Source: Astragalus membranaceus
Lineage: Eukaryota > Streptophyta > Magnoliopsida > Fabales > Fabaceae
DNA length: 64,000 nt
Direction of reading: 5' to 3'
Assembly: GCA_039519185.1 (NCBI GenBank)
Contig: CM076854.1
Coordinates: 13,303,192 to 13,367,191, forward strand
In this document: piece by piece, positions 23,615 through 33,858 of the stretch
How positions within the stretch are numbered: position 1 is the stretch's first letter
Layout of the letters: each line of letters begins with the position of its first letter
Position numbers and translations under genes: made by a program
Notes under the pieces: model-generated
The model's input: only the letters and a program-made list of their open reading frames with translations
Told to the model about the DNA's origin: nothing
Databases searched by the model: none

Positions 23615-25461
23615 ATGGTGACTGTTGAGGAGATCCGCAACGCTCAGAGATCCAATGGTCCTGCTTCAATCTTGGCATTTGGTACTGCCACTCCTTCTCA
23701 CTGTATAACACAAGCTGATTATCCTGATTACTACTTTCGAATCACCAATAGTGAGCACATGACTGATCTCAAAGAGAAATTCAAGCGCATGTGTATGTCT
23801 CCTATTCTTCTATTTTTCTTTTTTATCAAAAATTAGAAATATTTAACTACCATAGTTTTGAGAAAAAATGTATGCAATTTTTGATATTGTGAAAAATTGT
23901 AGTATCAAAACTTTTTGATCTAGTGGCTATCATGGTAACTATGATGAACTCGAATTAGGTGTAGTCACTGACTTTATTTTGTTATAGTGTAGTCACTTAT
24001 CCATCACCATTGGATTGGTTGGTCGGGCACTCCCCACCCTTGATTTACTTTGTCAAAAAAACTGGAAAAATATGTTGGTATAAGAGATAAAAATACTTTG
24101 TCAAAAAAAAATGTCGGTAAGAGATAAAAATAGGTTACTGCATATAATCTAAATCTTTCAATATTTGATTTAATGTAGTGGTTGCAAAACATTAAAATTT
24201 TTAATGTAGTGGCTATTGTGGTACTATTGTGTAAAGAAATGAAAATTCTTGTTGTCGGACCGCAATCTTTTAAAACCTTAATTCTAGTAGTAACCACTAT
24301 TTAAAATATTTTTATATCTGTGTGATTTAAACCTAGTACTACTGGAATAAAAAATAATATTGCACATATGAATGGAAGTGAAAATATCTAACTGTATTTT
24401 GATTAACGATTTTACAAGATGAGGCTAACGAAAAATCATATAAACGGTCCATTTTTTTTGCAGGTGAGAAATCGATGATAAAGAAGCGCTATATGCATTT
24501 AACAGAGGAGTTTCTGAAAGAGAATCCAAACATGTGTGCTTACATGGCACCATCACTAGATGCAAGACAAGACATTGTGGTAGTAGAAGTTCCAAAGCTA
24601 GGTAAAGAAGCAGCAACAAAAGCAATCAAAGAATGGGGTCAACCAAAATCAAAAATCACACATCTCGTTTTCTGCACTACTTCAGGTGTAGACATGCCAG
24701 GTGCAGATTACCAACTAACCAAACTCTTAGGTCTCAAACCTTCTGTTAAGCGTCTCATGATGTATCAACAAGGTTGCTTTGCTGGTGGTACAGTTCTCCG
24801 TTTAGCAAAAGATCTTGCCGAGAATAACAAAGGTGCTAGAGTCCTCGTCGTTTGTTCTGAAATCACTGCAGTTACTTTCCGTGGTCCTTCGGACACTCAC
24901 TTAGACTCACTTGTCGGACAAGCACTTTTCGGTGATGGAGCTGCTGCGATTATTATCGGTGCGGATCCAGATCTAACGGTGGAGCATCCTATTTTTGAAC
25001 TTGTATCGGCTTCTCAAACAATTCTTCCAGATTCTGACGGCGCAATTGACGGACATCTCCGTGAAGTGGGACTAACATTTCATTTATTGAAAGATGTTCC
25101 GGGGATTATTTCGAAGAATATTGAGAAGAGTTTAGCGGAAGCTTTTGGACCGATTGGGATAAGTGATTGGAACTCGATATTTTGGGTTGCACATCCGGGT
25201 GGACCGGCTATTTTGGACCAAGTTGAAGAGAAACTCCGGCTCAAAGAAGAGAAACTCAGCTCTACTCGACACGTGTTAAGTGAGTATGGAAATATGTCTA
25301 GTGCTTGTGTTTTGTTTATTTTGGATGAAGTGAGAAAGAGATCTAAGGAAGAAGGGAAGAGTACAACTGGTGAAGGGTTTGAATGGGGTGTGTTATTTGG
25401 GTTCGGACCAGGTCTTACTGTTGAAACCGTTGTTCTCCACAGTGTTCCTTTGCAAGCTTGA
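23615..25461 (+). CDS. CHS: Chalcone synthase, two exons, 391 residues
   Basis: Type III polyketide synthase that condenses one p-coumaroyl-CoA with three malonyl-CoA to naringenin chalcone, the entry step of flavonoid synthesis. Exon 1 is 23615-23792 and exon 2 is 24464-25461. The 671-bp intron splits the codon of Cys60 after its first base, the conserved CHS intron position. All catalytic residues are present in family numbering: Cys164 (QQGCFAGG), Phe215 (ALFGDGAA), His303 (VAHPGGPAI) and Asn336 (EYGNMSSA), plus the GFGPGL signature near the C-terminus. Length fits the usual 389-395. The CoA-binding and cyclisation-pocket segments (CTTSGVDMPGADYQL, LTFHLLKDVPG) look standard, so a true CHS is favoured over stilbene synthase, though sequence alone cannot exclude a divergent product. 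No frame lesions. The promoter has a TATA box and a G-box. Confidence 0.96.
23793..24463 (+). other. Intron of the chalcone synthase gene
   Basis: Donor GTATGT and acceptor TTTTGCAG. AT-rich; it carries two similar short segments around TAGTGGCTAT (about 23922 and 24200) but no recognisable element. Confidence 0.9.
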
Positions 25462-25598
25462 ATGTTTTCGGTGTTTTTTAGTTCACTTATCGAACTACCT
25501 ACTTGGAATGTTTTGTTTGGGATGCTGTGTTGAATTTGATAAAATGGGAAGTAAAAATTTGGGGTAGTGCACCTACAATGTTTGTGTAGGCAGGTTGA

Positions 25599-25604
25599 AA
25601 TAAA
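25599..25604 (+). promoter_or_regulatory. Possible polyadenylation signal of chalcone synthase
   Basis: AATAAA 138 bp after the stop codon, followed by a T-rich stretch. Confidence 0.55.
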
Positions 25605-26118
25605 AGTTTAAGAATATTGTGCTTTTAATTTATTTATTTTATGTTTTTCTAATGTAAGTTGATGTTTTCACTTTTGGTATTAAATATAGGAAATTATATT
25701 TTATTAGGAAAGCTCGAGAAATAGGAAGAAGAGTTTGGTGTGTTTAATTATTTGAAATGCTTCTTGCAATAATGTTGGAGGGGGGATCACTTTTTTAGAA
25801 TGGACAGATATGTGAGGCAATATGCAATGTGTGATGCTTTTTTGGGAATTAATGTGTGAAGAATTGTATGATTCATATTTACTGAGGTAGGTAGGTATTA
25901 CCTTAATTGCGGCTCATTTATTTTGAACCATCAACTCTCTTTCTCTTTATCATTAATGTCGCCTTGAAATTTGAGATACGTTTTGGAGAGGTGTTTTCGA
26001 AAATTTTAGTGTACCCAACTCAGAGTTTCTTTTTTTAATTATAATGGAATTAATATCCTCTAACGTTAAAAGAAGAGAGAGTGAGTTTAAAATAGTGATT
26101 TGAATAAGGAGGCCCCCA
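25605..26118. other. Downstream flank of chalcone synthase, no gene seen
   Basis: AT-rich, non-repetitive at this scale, with no convincing open frame or element ends. Confidence 0.6.
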
Positions 26119-26138
26119 ACTCTTCTGGCGTTTCTTTT

Positions 26139-26327
26139 TTTTGTCAAGACAGGATATTCCCTGCCGAATGCAGTGACTAATCTTCTCGCTGGAATGAAGG
26201 CACCTCGAAGGGTAAGACAGCTGGTCCAGAGATTTAAAGCTACTTCATACTCAAGGCGAGGATCGAACCCTCAACACTTAGTTAAGGGAGAATGAGCCCC
26301 AACCCCTCAACCACACCCTCTGAATTT
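26139..26327 (-). mobile_element. tRNA-derived SINE, minus strand, full target duplication
   Basis: Read on the minus strand it has a box A-like GTGGTTGAGGGG and a box B GGTTCGATCCTC spaced as in a tRNA-like Pol III promoter. A tRNA-unrelated body follows, ending in an A-rich tail next to the upstream duplication. A perfect 20-bp direct repeat beginning ACTCTTCTGGCG flanks it (26119-26138 and 26328-26347), typical of L1-driven insertion. The length of 189 bp is normal for plant SINEs. Confidence 0.85.
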
Positions 26328-26347
26328 ACTCTTCTGGCGTTTCTTTT

Positions 26348-26881
26348 CCCGTCCAACAACATATATATAATAAAAAATGGAATGGTAATCGCTCCCTATC
26401 TCTTTATATATCAAAGTGGATTCTCTATATTTGGGAAAAAAATTTGAGGATGTCCAATGTTTTTTATTTCTATTTTAAATATTTTAAACACTGATCAGAC
26501 TTTCTCTCCTTTGACATTTTAAATGAGTACTAGTTGAGAATCAGCATGAAAGTATAATTTTTTTTTGTTTTTAATAGAGTATAAATTAATTATTTATTAA
26601 TGCTAATCAATGAATTATATTAAGTTTATTCAAAAATCTTTTCTTAGTATTGATGGAATTAATTTCACTTAAAAGATGTGCGGAACTAAATGGCAAACAC
26701 AATTAATGAATTGTACAATGTATAGATCGTCTCGAGAAAATAACGTTTCGTAAAAAATGGTAATGGAGTTCAAAATATAAGGAGCAACTAGATGATACGG
26801 TTCTCTTTTGTGATAGAGAGGAGCGGAATCTGTTGAAAGATCCAATTTGTTTCGAAGAAGAATTCTTTTAGTTTGATGTTT
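26348..26881. other. Intergenic sequence, nothing identified
   Basis: AT-rich with no open frame, tandem array or paired termini that I could see. Confidence 0.55.
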
Positions 26882-27193
26882 TAATGATAAGGCTTAAATG
26901 GTTATTACCCCCTGCAAATATCCTCGTTATCCAGTTATCCTCCTGAAAAAAAAAGGTTTCTGTTAAAAAAAATGTAAAATATAACTTTATCCAGTTACCC
27001 CCTGATCTCAGTGCCACGTGTCACCATATTATTGGGCATCTGTGATACGTGGCACTGACATGCCACGTCAGCATCTGTGTCACCACTGCCACGTGGCACT
27101 GACTTGTGCCACGTCAGCAACCAATGGATGGCTGCCACGTGGCACTGACTTGGCTAAGTGGAATATTGTGTGTTACTAAAAAAATAAAAATTT

Positions 27194-27262
27194 TGGTTGC
27201 CAATGAGAATTGAACTCGTAACCCTTTAACCAAACACACACCCTATTACCATTAGACCAAAT
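27194..27262 (-). repeat. tRNA-like segment in the left arm of the MULE-like element
   Basis: On the minus strand it has a box A-like TGGTCTAATGGTAATAGGG and a box B-like GAGTTCAATTCTC, ending GGCAACC. The stems do not pair fully, so a working tRNA gene is unlikely. Confidence 0.6.
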
Positions 27263-27598
27263 CAGTTCTTGTGATTGTTAAGACAACTAATAGGATATAT
27301 TATATAAAACGCAGATCTTCTTCATATTCATCAATTAGTTGCTGTTGAAACCCAGAAACGCATATCTTGATCATCTTTAGAAACACAAATTGATCATCAT
27401 CAAATCATGAAAAACGCAATCTGATTTCGTTGAAGATGGGTTTGATTTCATAATCTGATTTCATCATCAAATCATGAAAAACGCATAATCTGAAAACGTA
27501 TAAAAACGCATAATTTGATTTCATCATCATCATCATCATGAAAAACGTAGAAACTTAAAAAACACAAATCTGGAATCGTTGAAGATGGGTTTAATTTC

Positions 27599-27599
27599 G

Positions 27600-27635
<36 letters not shown>
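27599..27635. repeat. (GTT)n microsatellite
   Basis: About 12 units; a second, shorter run is at 27839-27862. Both lie inside the MULE-like element and produce spurious Leu/Asn/Val-rich frames. Confidence 0.9.
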
Positions 27636-27636
<1 letters not shown>

Positions 27637-28010
27637 GCCACGATTCCAGAAACGCAAATCTGAAAAACGCAAATCTGAAAAATGCAAATCGAATCCAGAA
27701 ACGCAAATCAAATCTGGAATCGTTGAAGATGGGTTTGATTTCGTTGTTGAAATCAAACTTAAAAAACGAATCCAGAAACGCAAATCTGAAAAACGCAAAT
27801 CGCAAATCTTAAAAAACGCAATTCTTGATGGGTTTGATTTCGTTGTTGTTGTTGTTGTTGTTGTGCCACGATTCCAGAATCACGATGATGGGTTTGATTT
27901 CGCTTTCTGCGTTTGATTTCAGAAACGCAGATCTGGAATCGTTGAAGATAATGAAGAAGAAGATTAATGTGATGTAATATATACTTATCGTTGGGATAAT
28001 ACACCCAACC

Positions 28011-28082
28011 GTTTAGGTGGTTCAGTGGTAAGGTGGTTTGTCGGTCGCTTAAAGGTCAAAGGTTCGAATCCCATTGGCAACC
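28011..28082 (+). repeat. tRNA-like segment in the right arm of the MULE-like element
   Basis: 72 bases with box A-like TGGTTCAGTGGTAAGG and a canonical box B GGTTCGAATCCC, ending GGCAACC. The T stem has mismatches and the acceptor 5' half does not pair, so I call it tRNA-derived rather than a tRNA gene. Confidence 0.6.
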
Positions 28083-28422
28083 AAAATCTTTATTTTTTTA
28101 AGTAACACACAATATTCCATATTGCCAAGTGTGTGCCACGTGGCAGCCATCCATTGGTTGCTGACGTGGCACATGACCACATGTCAGTGCCACATGGCAG
28201 TGGTGACACAGATGCTGACGTGGCATTTTAGTGCCACGTGTCACAAATGCCCAATATTATGGTGACACGTGGCACTGACGTCATAAAGTTACATTTTTTT
28301 AACTGGGGAGTAACTGGATAACGTTACATTTTAGAAGGTATTTTTTAAACTTTTTTTTTTGCAGGAGGTAACTGGATAATGAGTATATTTGCAGGGTAAT
28401 AACTATTTAAGCCTAATGATAA

Positions 28423-29885
28423 TAACAAAGTAAGAGAACAATTTTTCTGCTAACTGTTTATTCAAGTGTGCAAGACTAACTCTAACAATAAAAAATACAC
28501 ACTTAATCAAACAAGACAAAAGCATTAAGAAGTCTGGTCAAGAGCTATTCAACCAAAGAAGCAAAACAAATTGAAGCTCAACAAGAAGACGTGTGTCTAG
28601 TTAAGTTAAAACCAAAGCAAAAGTCAAGATTAGGACCAAGTCCACAACAGAAGGTATGCATCTACAAGAAGATCGGCCCAGAGACTCAGAAGCATCAAGT
28701 CAAGCTAGGAGTTCATTATCAGATTTGCTGAAGACAATGATGACGTCAATGAGTGACTTTGCTGAAAAAGGCAGATGCATATGGTTCAAGAAGAATCTTC
28801 TACTCAACAAGCGCCCACTCTTCAAGAAGAAATGCTCCACAAAATCACATGATTTGTGAAGCATCAAATGAAGCTTTGATGAAGATAAAGGATAACCATC
28901 TACTAGGGCTCTCAACACATCCATGTGAAGTAGCGGTATGCAAAGGCGTATGAGGATCAAAGCATCTGAAGATCAAATAATCTTCTGATAATCACAACAA
29001 GTTAAAGAGAATCCGTCATCAAGCATCTGATACATATGATGACTCAGCATTCTTTAGAAGCCTAGCCATGAAGATATGTCAATGGCTAGTAGCTCCATTT
29101 CTCTGTCGAATACAATACAACCTGGATACTACTTGATCCACCTCAATGGCTAGTTGTACAATGGTCTGAACTTCAACAAATATAATCTCTTCTCTATTTA
29201 AAGGGGTTACTTGTAATTGAAGAGGTTGTCGGTCTGTTGGAAAAATGACCAAAGTAAGATTAAGAGAAATGACTAAGTCTATTCATTGAATATCATATGA
29301 CTTCAGCCACCATGAGATTGTTCACACTGAACAACCATGGAACAGAGGAAAGAAAAAGACATGTTCTTAGAACAACCATAGAACATATAGGATTTAAATT
29401 GCAATACCATCTCACTGAGAATTATAATCCTAGAATGACCTTGTATCAATCAAATATAGACTCATTGTTTTGTAGTCCTTTTTGCAGTGGCATCCTTTGT
29501 AAAACAGTTTCGAGAGATAGGTAAACAAGTTTGAGAACACTAGAGAGGTCTAGTGGTAGCCTGGAGAGGCAGATAAAGAATACTCAGAGTGTTTGGAGAG
29601 GTAGAGCAAATATTGTTTTTAGTTGGTTAAGTCTTTCGAGTGAAGAAGGCACAATCACCTCATAAAGGGTGGACTAGATGTAGCAAAAGATGTTGTGAAC
29701 TGGGATAAAAATACTTGTGCATATTTCTCTTTTCTTTTCTACTTTATATACTCTCGTGTTCACAACGATTTAACTTCACTTTCTAACACCTTTATTTTAA
29801 TGAAGTTAAATGTTTTGGTAGTAAACATCATTTTAACATTAGCGAAACGATTTATAAAAATGGTCAACACAACTCAAATATTTCT
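28423..29885. other. Decayed repeat, possibly Copia LTR and leader sequence
   Basis: No coding domain found. Long A/G-rich stretches with CATCTGAAG and AAGCATC motifs, a TATTTAAAGG TATA-like site near 29196 and a T-rich end near 29760 recall the LTRs of Sirevirus-like Copia elements. I could not find paired LTRs or a target duplication. Confidence 0.3.
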
Positions 29886-29889
29886 TTCT

Positions 29890-29973
29890 TGTGATTCTAG
29901 TACCTTGATCTGTGGTGTATCAAAGCTATGCTGAGATGTTTCAAGATTAAAAATCAACTCCGTAAAGAGTAAT
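29890..29973 (+). pseudogene. L1-type LINE RT fragment, left part
   Basis: Diverged RT coding sequence around LWCIKAMLRCF and LKINSVKSN, corresponding to the segment just after the RT catalytic site in plant L1 elements. It is cut by CACTA 2 at 29974 and continues at 33859. Confidence 0.65.
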
Positions 29974-29999
29974 CACTGCAACAGAAGCTCTAAAAGAGA

Positions 30000-30345
30000 T
30001 CGCACCGTTATTAGCGCTTCTAAAAAAGTGCTACTTAAGTAACATCATCAGTGGCGTTTTTCTTAAAAGCGCTCCTCATTTGAAAATCACGCTAAACCAT
30101 CAGTAGCGCTTTCCTAAGAAGCGCTCCTCATTGATAAAACACGCTAAACCATCAGTAGCGCTTTCCTATTGAGCACTCCTTATTTCAAAAACACGCTACC
30201 CATCAGAAGCGCTTTTTGAAAAGCGCTACTTATGTTCAAAAACATGCTACCCATCAGGAGCGTTTTAAAAAGTGCTACTTATGTTCAAAAACACGCTACC
30301 CATCAGGATCGCTTTTTAAAGAGCGCTACTTATGTTCAATAAAAT
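30000..30345. repeat. 5' subterminal array of CACTA 2
   Basis: About ten copies of AGCGCT-centred repeats in alternating orientation, spaced 20-35 bp. Same motif type as in CACTA 3. Confidence 0.8.
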
Positions 30346-30926
30346 CTTTATTTTCTAAAATTCCTAATTTGCGTTGTATCTACTTCCCGTTCAACGTTCA
30401 CGCACAAACACTCTGAACCTCTCAGTTTTTCAACGTTCCAAAGCACTCTCAGTCTCTCACGCACAAATCCTCGTGTCGCCGTGTTGGAGCTTCTTATCGC
30501 CAACGACCACACCGTCGTCGCGTTGCCAGTGTTGCTGCCCGGCCTGTTTAGTGTTTGAGCTCCATTTTTCTGGTATGTTCCCATGACTGGTGCAATTTAA
30601 AATGTTAGGGTTTAGTTTGGAATGACAGGAAATAGAAACTACGAGAGAGGGAGATAGTGTGTTCCTATTTTCTGGATTGAGTGATACCAGAACCTCCTAC
30701 ATAAAGTCTACAAAATGGATACCAATAACAGTAAGTTTATAATCAATATTCTTATCCATGTATTTATTAAATTTAATAATTAACTAATTTTTGGTTTTAT
30801 AGTGCAATTTAATAATTAACTAAGTTTATAATCCCACATTCGGGAGGAAGCATATAGATTCGAGAGTTGTACATAGTGCCCTGTATTATATGGATCTAAT
30901 GAAAAAAGATTCAAATGAATTTTCAG

Positions 30927-31228
30927 GTAATGGAAAAGTGGGACGGATAGTGATGGCTGCTGCTGCAAAACACCTTACACTAGTTGTGTTGGAACTTGGA
31001 GGAAAATCTCCTATCGTTGTTGATACAAATGTTAATTTAGAGGTATTATTGACTAAGCCTTTTTTACTTGACTTAAATCATGTGATTCTCAGCCTTAAAG
31101 CTAATAATTCTTGACACCAATTAAATTGTGTTGTGTTTAAAAGGTTACAGCTAGAAGGATAATTTCAGGGAAGTGGGGATGTAACAACGGACAAGCCTGC
31201 ATTTCTCCGGATTTTACTTCTTTGCAGG
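30927..31228 (+). pseudogene. Captured fragment of an ALDH3-type aldehyde dehydrogenase gene
   Basis: Two exons with their intron. Exon 30927-31042 encodes VGRIVMAAAAKHLTLVVLEL and then GGKSPIVV, the conserved region holding the catalytic-glutamate motif LELGGKSP. Exon 31143-31228 encodes RRIISGKWGCNNGQACISP, the segment around the catalytic cysteine (GQACISP) of family 3 plant ALDHs. Both are bordered by AG and GT signals and the intron is retained, so the copy was taken from genomic DNA. The rest of the roughly 480-residue enzyme is absent. Confidence 0.85.
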
Positions 31229-31460
31229 TGGGTACTCCTAGAGACCCTTGTAAATATTGCTGGAAATGACATTGTGCAGGGATATAAAAAATTAATACTA
31301 GGTATGCTATACCTTGTAGAGAACCAATTGGTCTATTGAACATATCCCAATCATTACCTCATTCAGGTTGCTTTTATGAAACTTTTCAAAAGTTTGTCTT
31401 GCATCAGATGTTAGAGGATGTTAACCCTGTCTAAACAATCATAATTGATTTTATTTTTAG

Positions 31461-31620
31461 CATAAATTTGTGGCAATTGATGAGATGCAACATTCTACAA
31501 CTTCTAAAGAATTTGAAATTTCACTCTCATGGGAAGGAAATAACTGATGCGGATATTCTGCAATGGGCAAACAGCAAAGTGAGAAGCTCGGGAAGTCAGA
31601 GTCATCTACATAGTTTTAAG
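31461..31620 (+). pseudogene. Captured fragment of a fimbrin (plastin) gene
   Basis: A single exon bordered by TTTTTAG and GTATTA. It encodes LWQLMRCNILQLLKNL and HSHGKEITDADILQWAN, which I recognise as part of the actin-binding calponin-homology region of plant fimbrin. It is a small fraction of the roughly 690-residue protein and is unrelated to the ALDH fragment 230 bp upstream. Confidence 0.8.
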
Positions 31621-32093
31621 GTATTAATGTATATCATATAATTTTCAGTTTAGCATCTGCTGCCTGCAAAGGACTCAGTGAATCTTATACATTTGATTAT
31701 GTTTCCCTAATCTTGTTCATTGGTTCTGAAGCATTTTGTTTGTAATATTTGAGGAAATTTTCTTGCTTCATGCTTAATCTTCTTGATAAAGTAAGATAAG
31801 GAGCTACTGTGCTTTTTGTTTGATACTCTATTAATTTGTTTTGTAATAATTTGTCTTACACCATATACATTATACACCTTCTCTTGGTACGTGATACACT
31901 AATTTTGTAATCTTGTGTTTTCCTCAAGTATTATGTACTTTTTTGCTTGTGAAGAGAACAGCAAAAGTATGTTCTCTATTTCCACAATGGTGTATTTTGA
32001 TGTGAACATAAATTTGAAAGCATAGACTTCTGGCAGACTATGAGAAATTTTGTGTCAAGGAAAACTTGCTTCATACTTGGTTTTAATTACACA

Positions 32094-32380
32094 GATCAGG
32101 AGAAAATGATGAAAGCCACCTACACAAAAAGAGGGTGTTCAAATCATTTGATTTTGAGGACTATGCTTGGAGAGTCTACCATGAACGTCTCCACTTCAAA
32201 GATCCACTTGATAGGTATCATGTTACTCAAAGATCGAAATGTGTCAAACAACCGATTCCAAAAGCCTTTTCTGCACTAGTGTTATGCGTAATAAAAATTT
32301 AAAAGCTTTACTTGATGCACTTGAAGATGATGGCTATTACAATGAGGAGATAGCTGAAGCTAGAATGGATGAATTTTGAT
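32094..32380 (+). pseudogene. Unrecognised coding fragments in CACTA 2
   Basis: 32094-32220 reads KKRVFKSFDFEDYAWRVYHE and continues to KDPLDRY in one frame. 32297-32380 reads KNLKALLDALEDDGYYNEEI and ends in a stop. Both look like conserved coding sequence by composition, but I cannot name a family. They may be two more captured exons. Confidence 0.4.
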
Positions 32381-32644
32381 TAGATTTAGCAACATCTATG
32401 CTTTTGCTAAATTTAATGTTAGTTTGATTAAGTGTAACTTTTGGATAATGTTTTAGTTAGTATTGGGTGTAACTTTTTGCAATATAGTTATTTAAACATT
32501 TTTAATACAATTAATAAATTTACTGTTTGAAATGTGTATTGAAATCTGAATTATTTTGATATTTTAGGCTGTTTGAAATGTGTATTGAAATCTGAATTAA
32601 TTTGATATTTTAGGCAGGAAAATATATTTAGTTTTGGAAAAAAG

Positions 32645-33018
32645 GCAGAAAAAAAAAAAAATCATTAGAGACGGAATTACAAATCCGTCTCTAAGTAAAA
32701 TGTTGATTTTGGCGACGGAATAATAATTGCGTCTCTATTAGAGACGGATATTTTCCGTCTCTACAGAGACGGATTTTTGGTCAACGTAAATTATATGAGC
32801 TGAAAGTTAGCGATGAATTATTTAATGTTAGAGACGGAAATAGGCTGTCTCTGGTTAGCGACGGCATGACATATTCCGTCTCTGAAGCATTTGCGACCGT
32901 GATTTCAGCTACGGATCTAGTTCCGTCTCTAGTTCCGTCTCTAAAAGGCTTGGAGACGGAATTTCCCATTTTTAGAGACGAAATTTGTCCGTCTCTATTT
33001 CTGATTTTTCTAGTAGTG
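32645..33018. mobile_element. Small CACTA derivative nested in CACTA 2
   Basis: About fifteen copies of AGAGACGGAA or its complement fill 374 bp. The right end reads TTTTTCTAGTAGTG, a CACTA-type terminus. The left side has the matching AAAAATCA stretch but lacks a clean CACTA, so the left end is eroded. It sits in front of a C48 protease exon. Confidence 0.65.
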
Positions 33019-33310
33019 AACCAAACAACGATGATTGCGGGTAATATGTCATGAGGTTTATGAAGGAGATCATCACTCATAACCAGATGGAAATTCCAAA
33101 TGAAGTATGTAATTGATACCTAGTTATTTTTTGTAAGTAATTTGATATCTAGTTGATAATGATATAATATATAATTACTAGCATTCTACAAGTTTATTTC
33201 ATTTTATTTTTACTTTCCTAAAATCGGAGCTCAATACTTATATGAGCAACTTACCGAACTCAAGGGAGAGTGGTGTCGTCATGTTGTCAGTTTGGTTCAG
33301 CAACGTTGAA
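33019..33310 (+). pseudogene. C48 (Ulp1-like) protease remnant of CACTA 2
   Basis: 33019-33104 encodes PNNDDCG, then a stop at 33041-33043, then YVMRFMKEIITHNQMEIPN. A later exon (about 33238-33309) encodes YEQLTELKGEWCRHVVSLV and a stop. This matches the C-terminal part of Ulp1-like domains carried by some plant transposons, with the catalytic Cys in DCG. Only the end of the domain survives. Confidence 0.7.
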
Positions 33311-33601
33311 ATTGATGTAATTTTGGATATATATGTTGTAATTTGTTGTAAGTATGTTTTGATACATACATGATTTAGTATGTTGGATATATATGCTGGA
33401 TATATATGTTGTAAGTATGTTTAATTCAGCAATGTTGATATATATGTATATTGGATTTTATTTTGTTGGAATATTGGTTGTTATTTGGAATTGGTTGTTG
33501 GTTATATTGGCTCTTTCTATTATATATGCAGCAGGGAAATGCAGTAATAATGTACTAAAATTAATAGACAATATACAAAAACAAAAACAAAATTAAAAAA
33601 T

Positions 33602-33850
33602 AGGCATAAGAATTATGCCCAAAATGCGCTAAGACCATAAGTGGCGTTTTTTACTAAAAAGCGCAACTTATGCCCAAAACGCGCTAAGAGCATAAGTGGC
33701 GCTTTTTAATAAAAAGTGCTACTCATGCCTGGTCTTTAGTAGCGTTTTTTGTGCGCTACTCTCGGGGGAGTGGCATCAGGACCGCAAGCTTTATGAGTGC
33801 CTGTAAGCGCTACTGATGACCCAAAAAAAGCGCTACTATTGACAAATCTG
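33602..33850. repeat. 3' subterminal array of CACTA 2
   Basis: Repeats of GCGCTAAGACCATAAGTGGC and its inverse, ending at the TCTGTTGTAGTG terminus. Confidence 0.8.
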
Positions 33851-33858
33851 TTGTAGTG

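Larger units (their letters stand above)
26891..28413. mobile_element. Non-autonomous MULE-like element with ~390-bp inverted arms
   Basis: The left terminus GGCTTAAATGGTTATTACC is the inverse of the right terminus, and the similarity extends inward about 390 bp. The target duplication is a perfect 9 bp, TAATGATAA (26882-26890 and 28414-28422), the size made by Mutator-like transposases. The arms carry several TGCCACGTGGCA palindromes and end inward in tRNA-like sequence. The middle has (GTT)n tracts and repeated AAAACGCAAATCTG motifs but no credible gene. Confidence 0.88.
29974..33858 (+). mobile_element. CACTA transposon 2, gene-capturing (Pack-CACTA)
   Basis: The left end CACTGCAACAGA and the right end (complement CACTACAACAGA) form the termini. 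Flanking triplets are AAT and AAC. Subterminal arrays of AAGCGCTACTTATG-like repeats lie at 30000-30345 and 33602-33850. The interior carries pieces of unrelated genes (ALDH3-like, fimbrin-like, one unrecognised), a C48 protease remnant and a nested CACTA derivative. No transposase core was found, so it is non-autonomous. It splits a LINE, whose reading continues across the target site. Confidence 0.85.

Noticed and set aside
27472..27916. Overlapping frames rich in Asn, Thr, Leu or Val on both strands
   Set aside because: They translate (GTT)n runs and short repeats inside the MULE-like element.
28011..28082. Functional tRNA gene
   Set aside because: Box A and box B are good, but the T stem and acceptor stem do not pair and no clear anticodon arm is seen.
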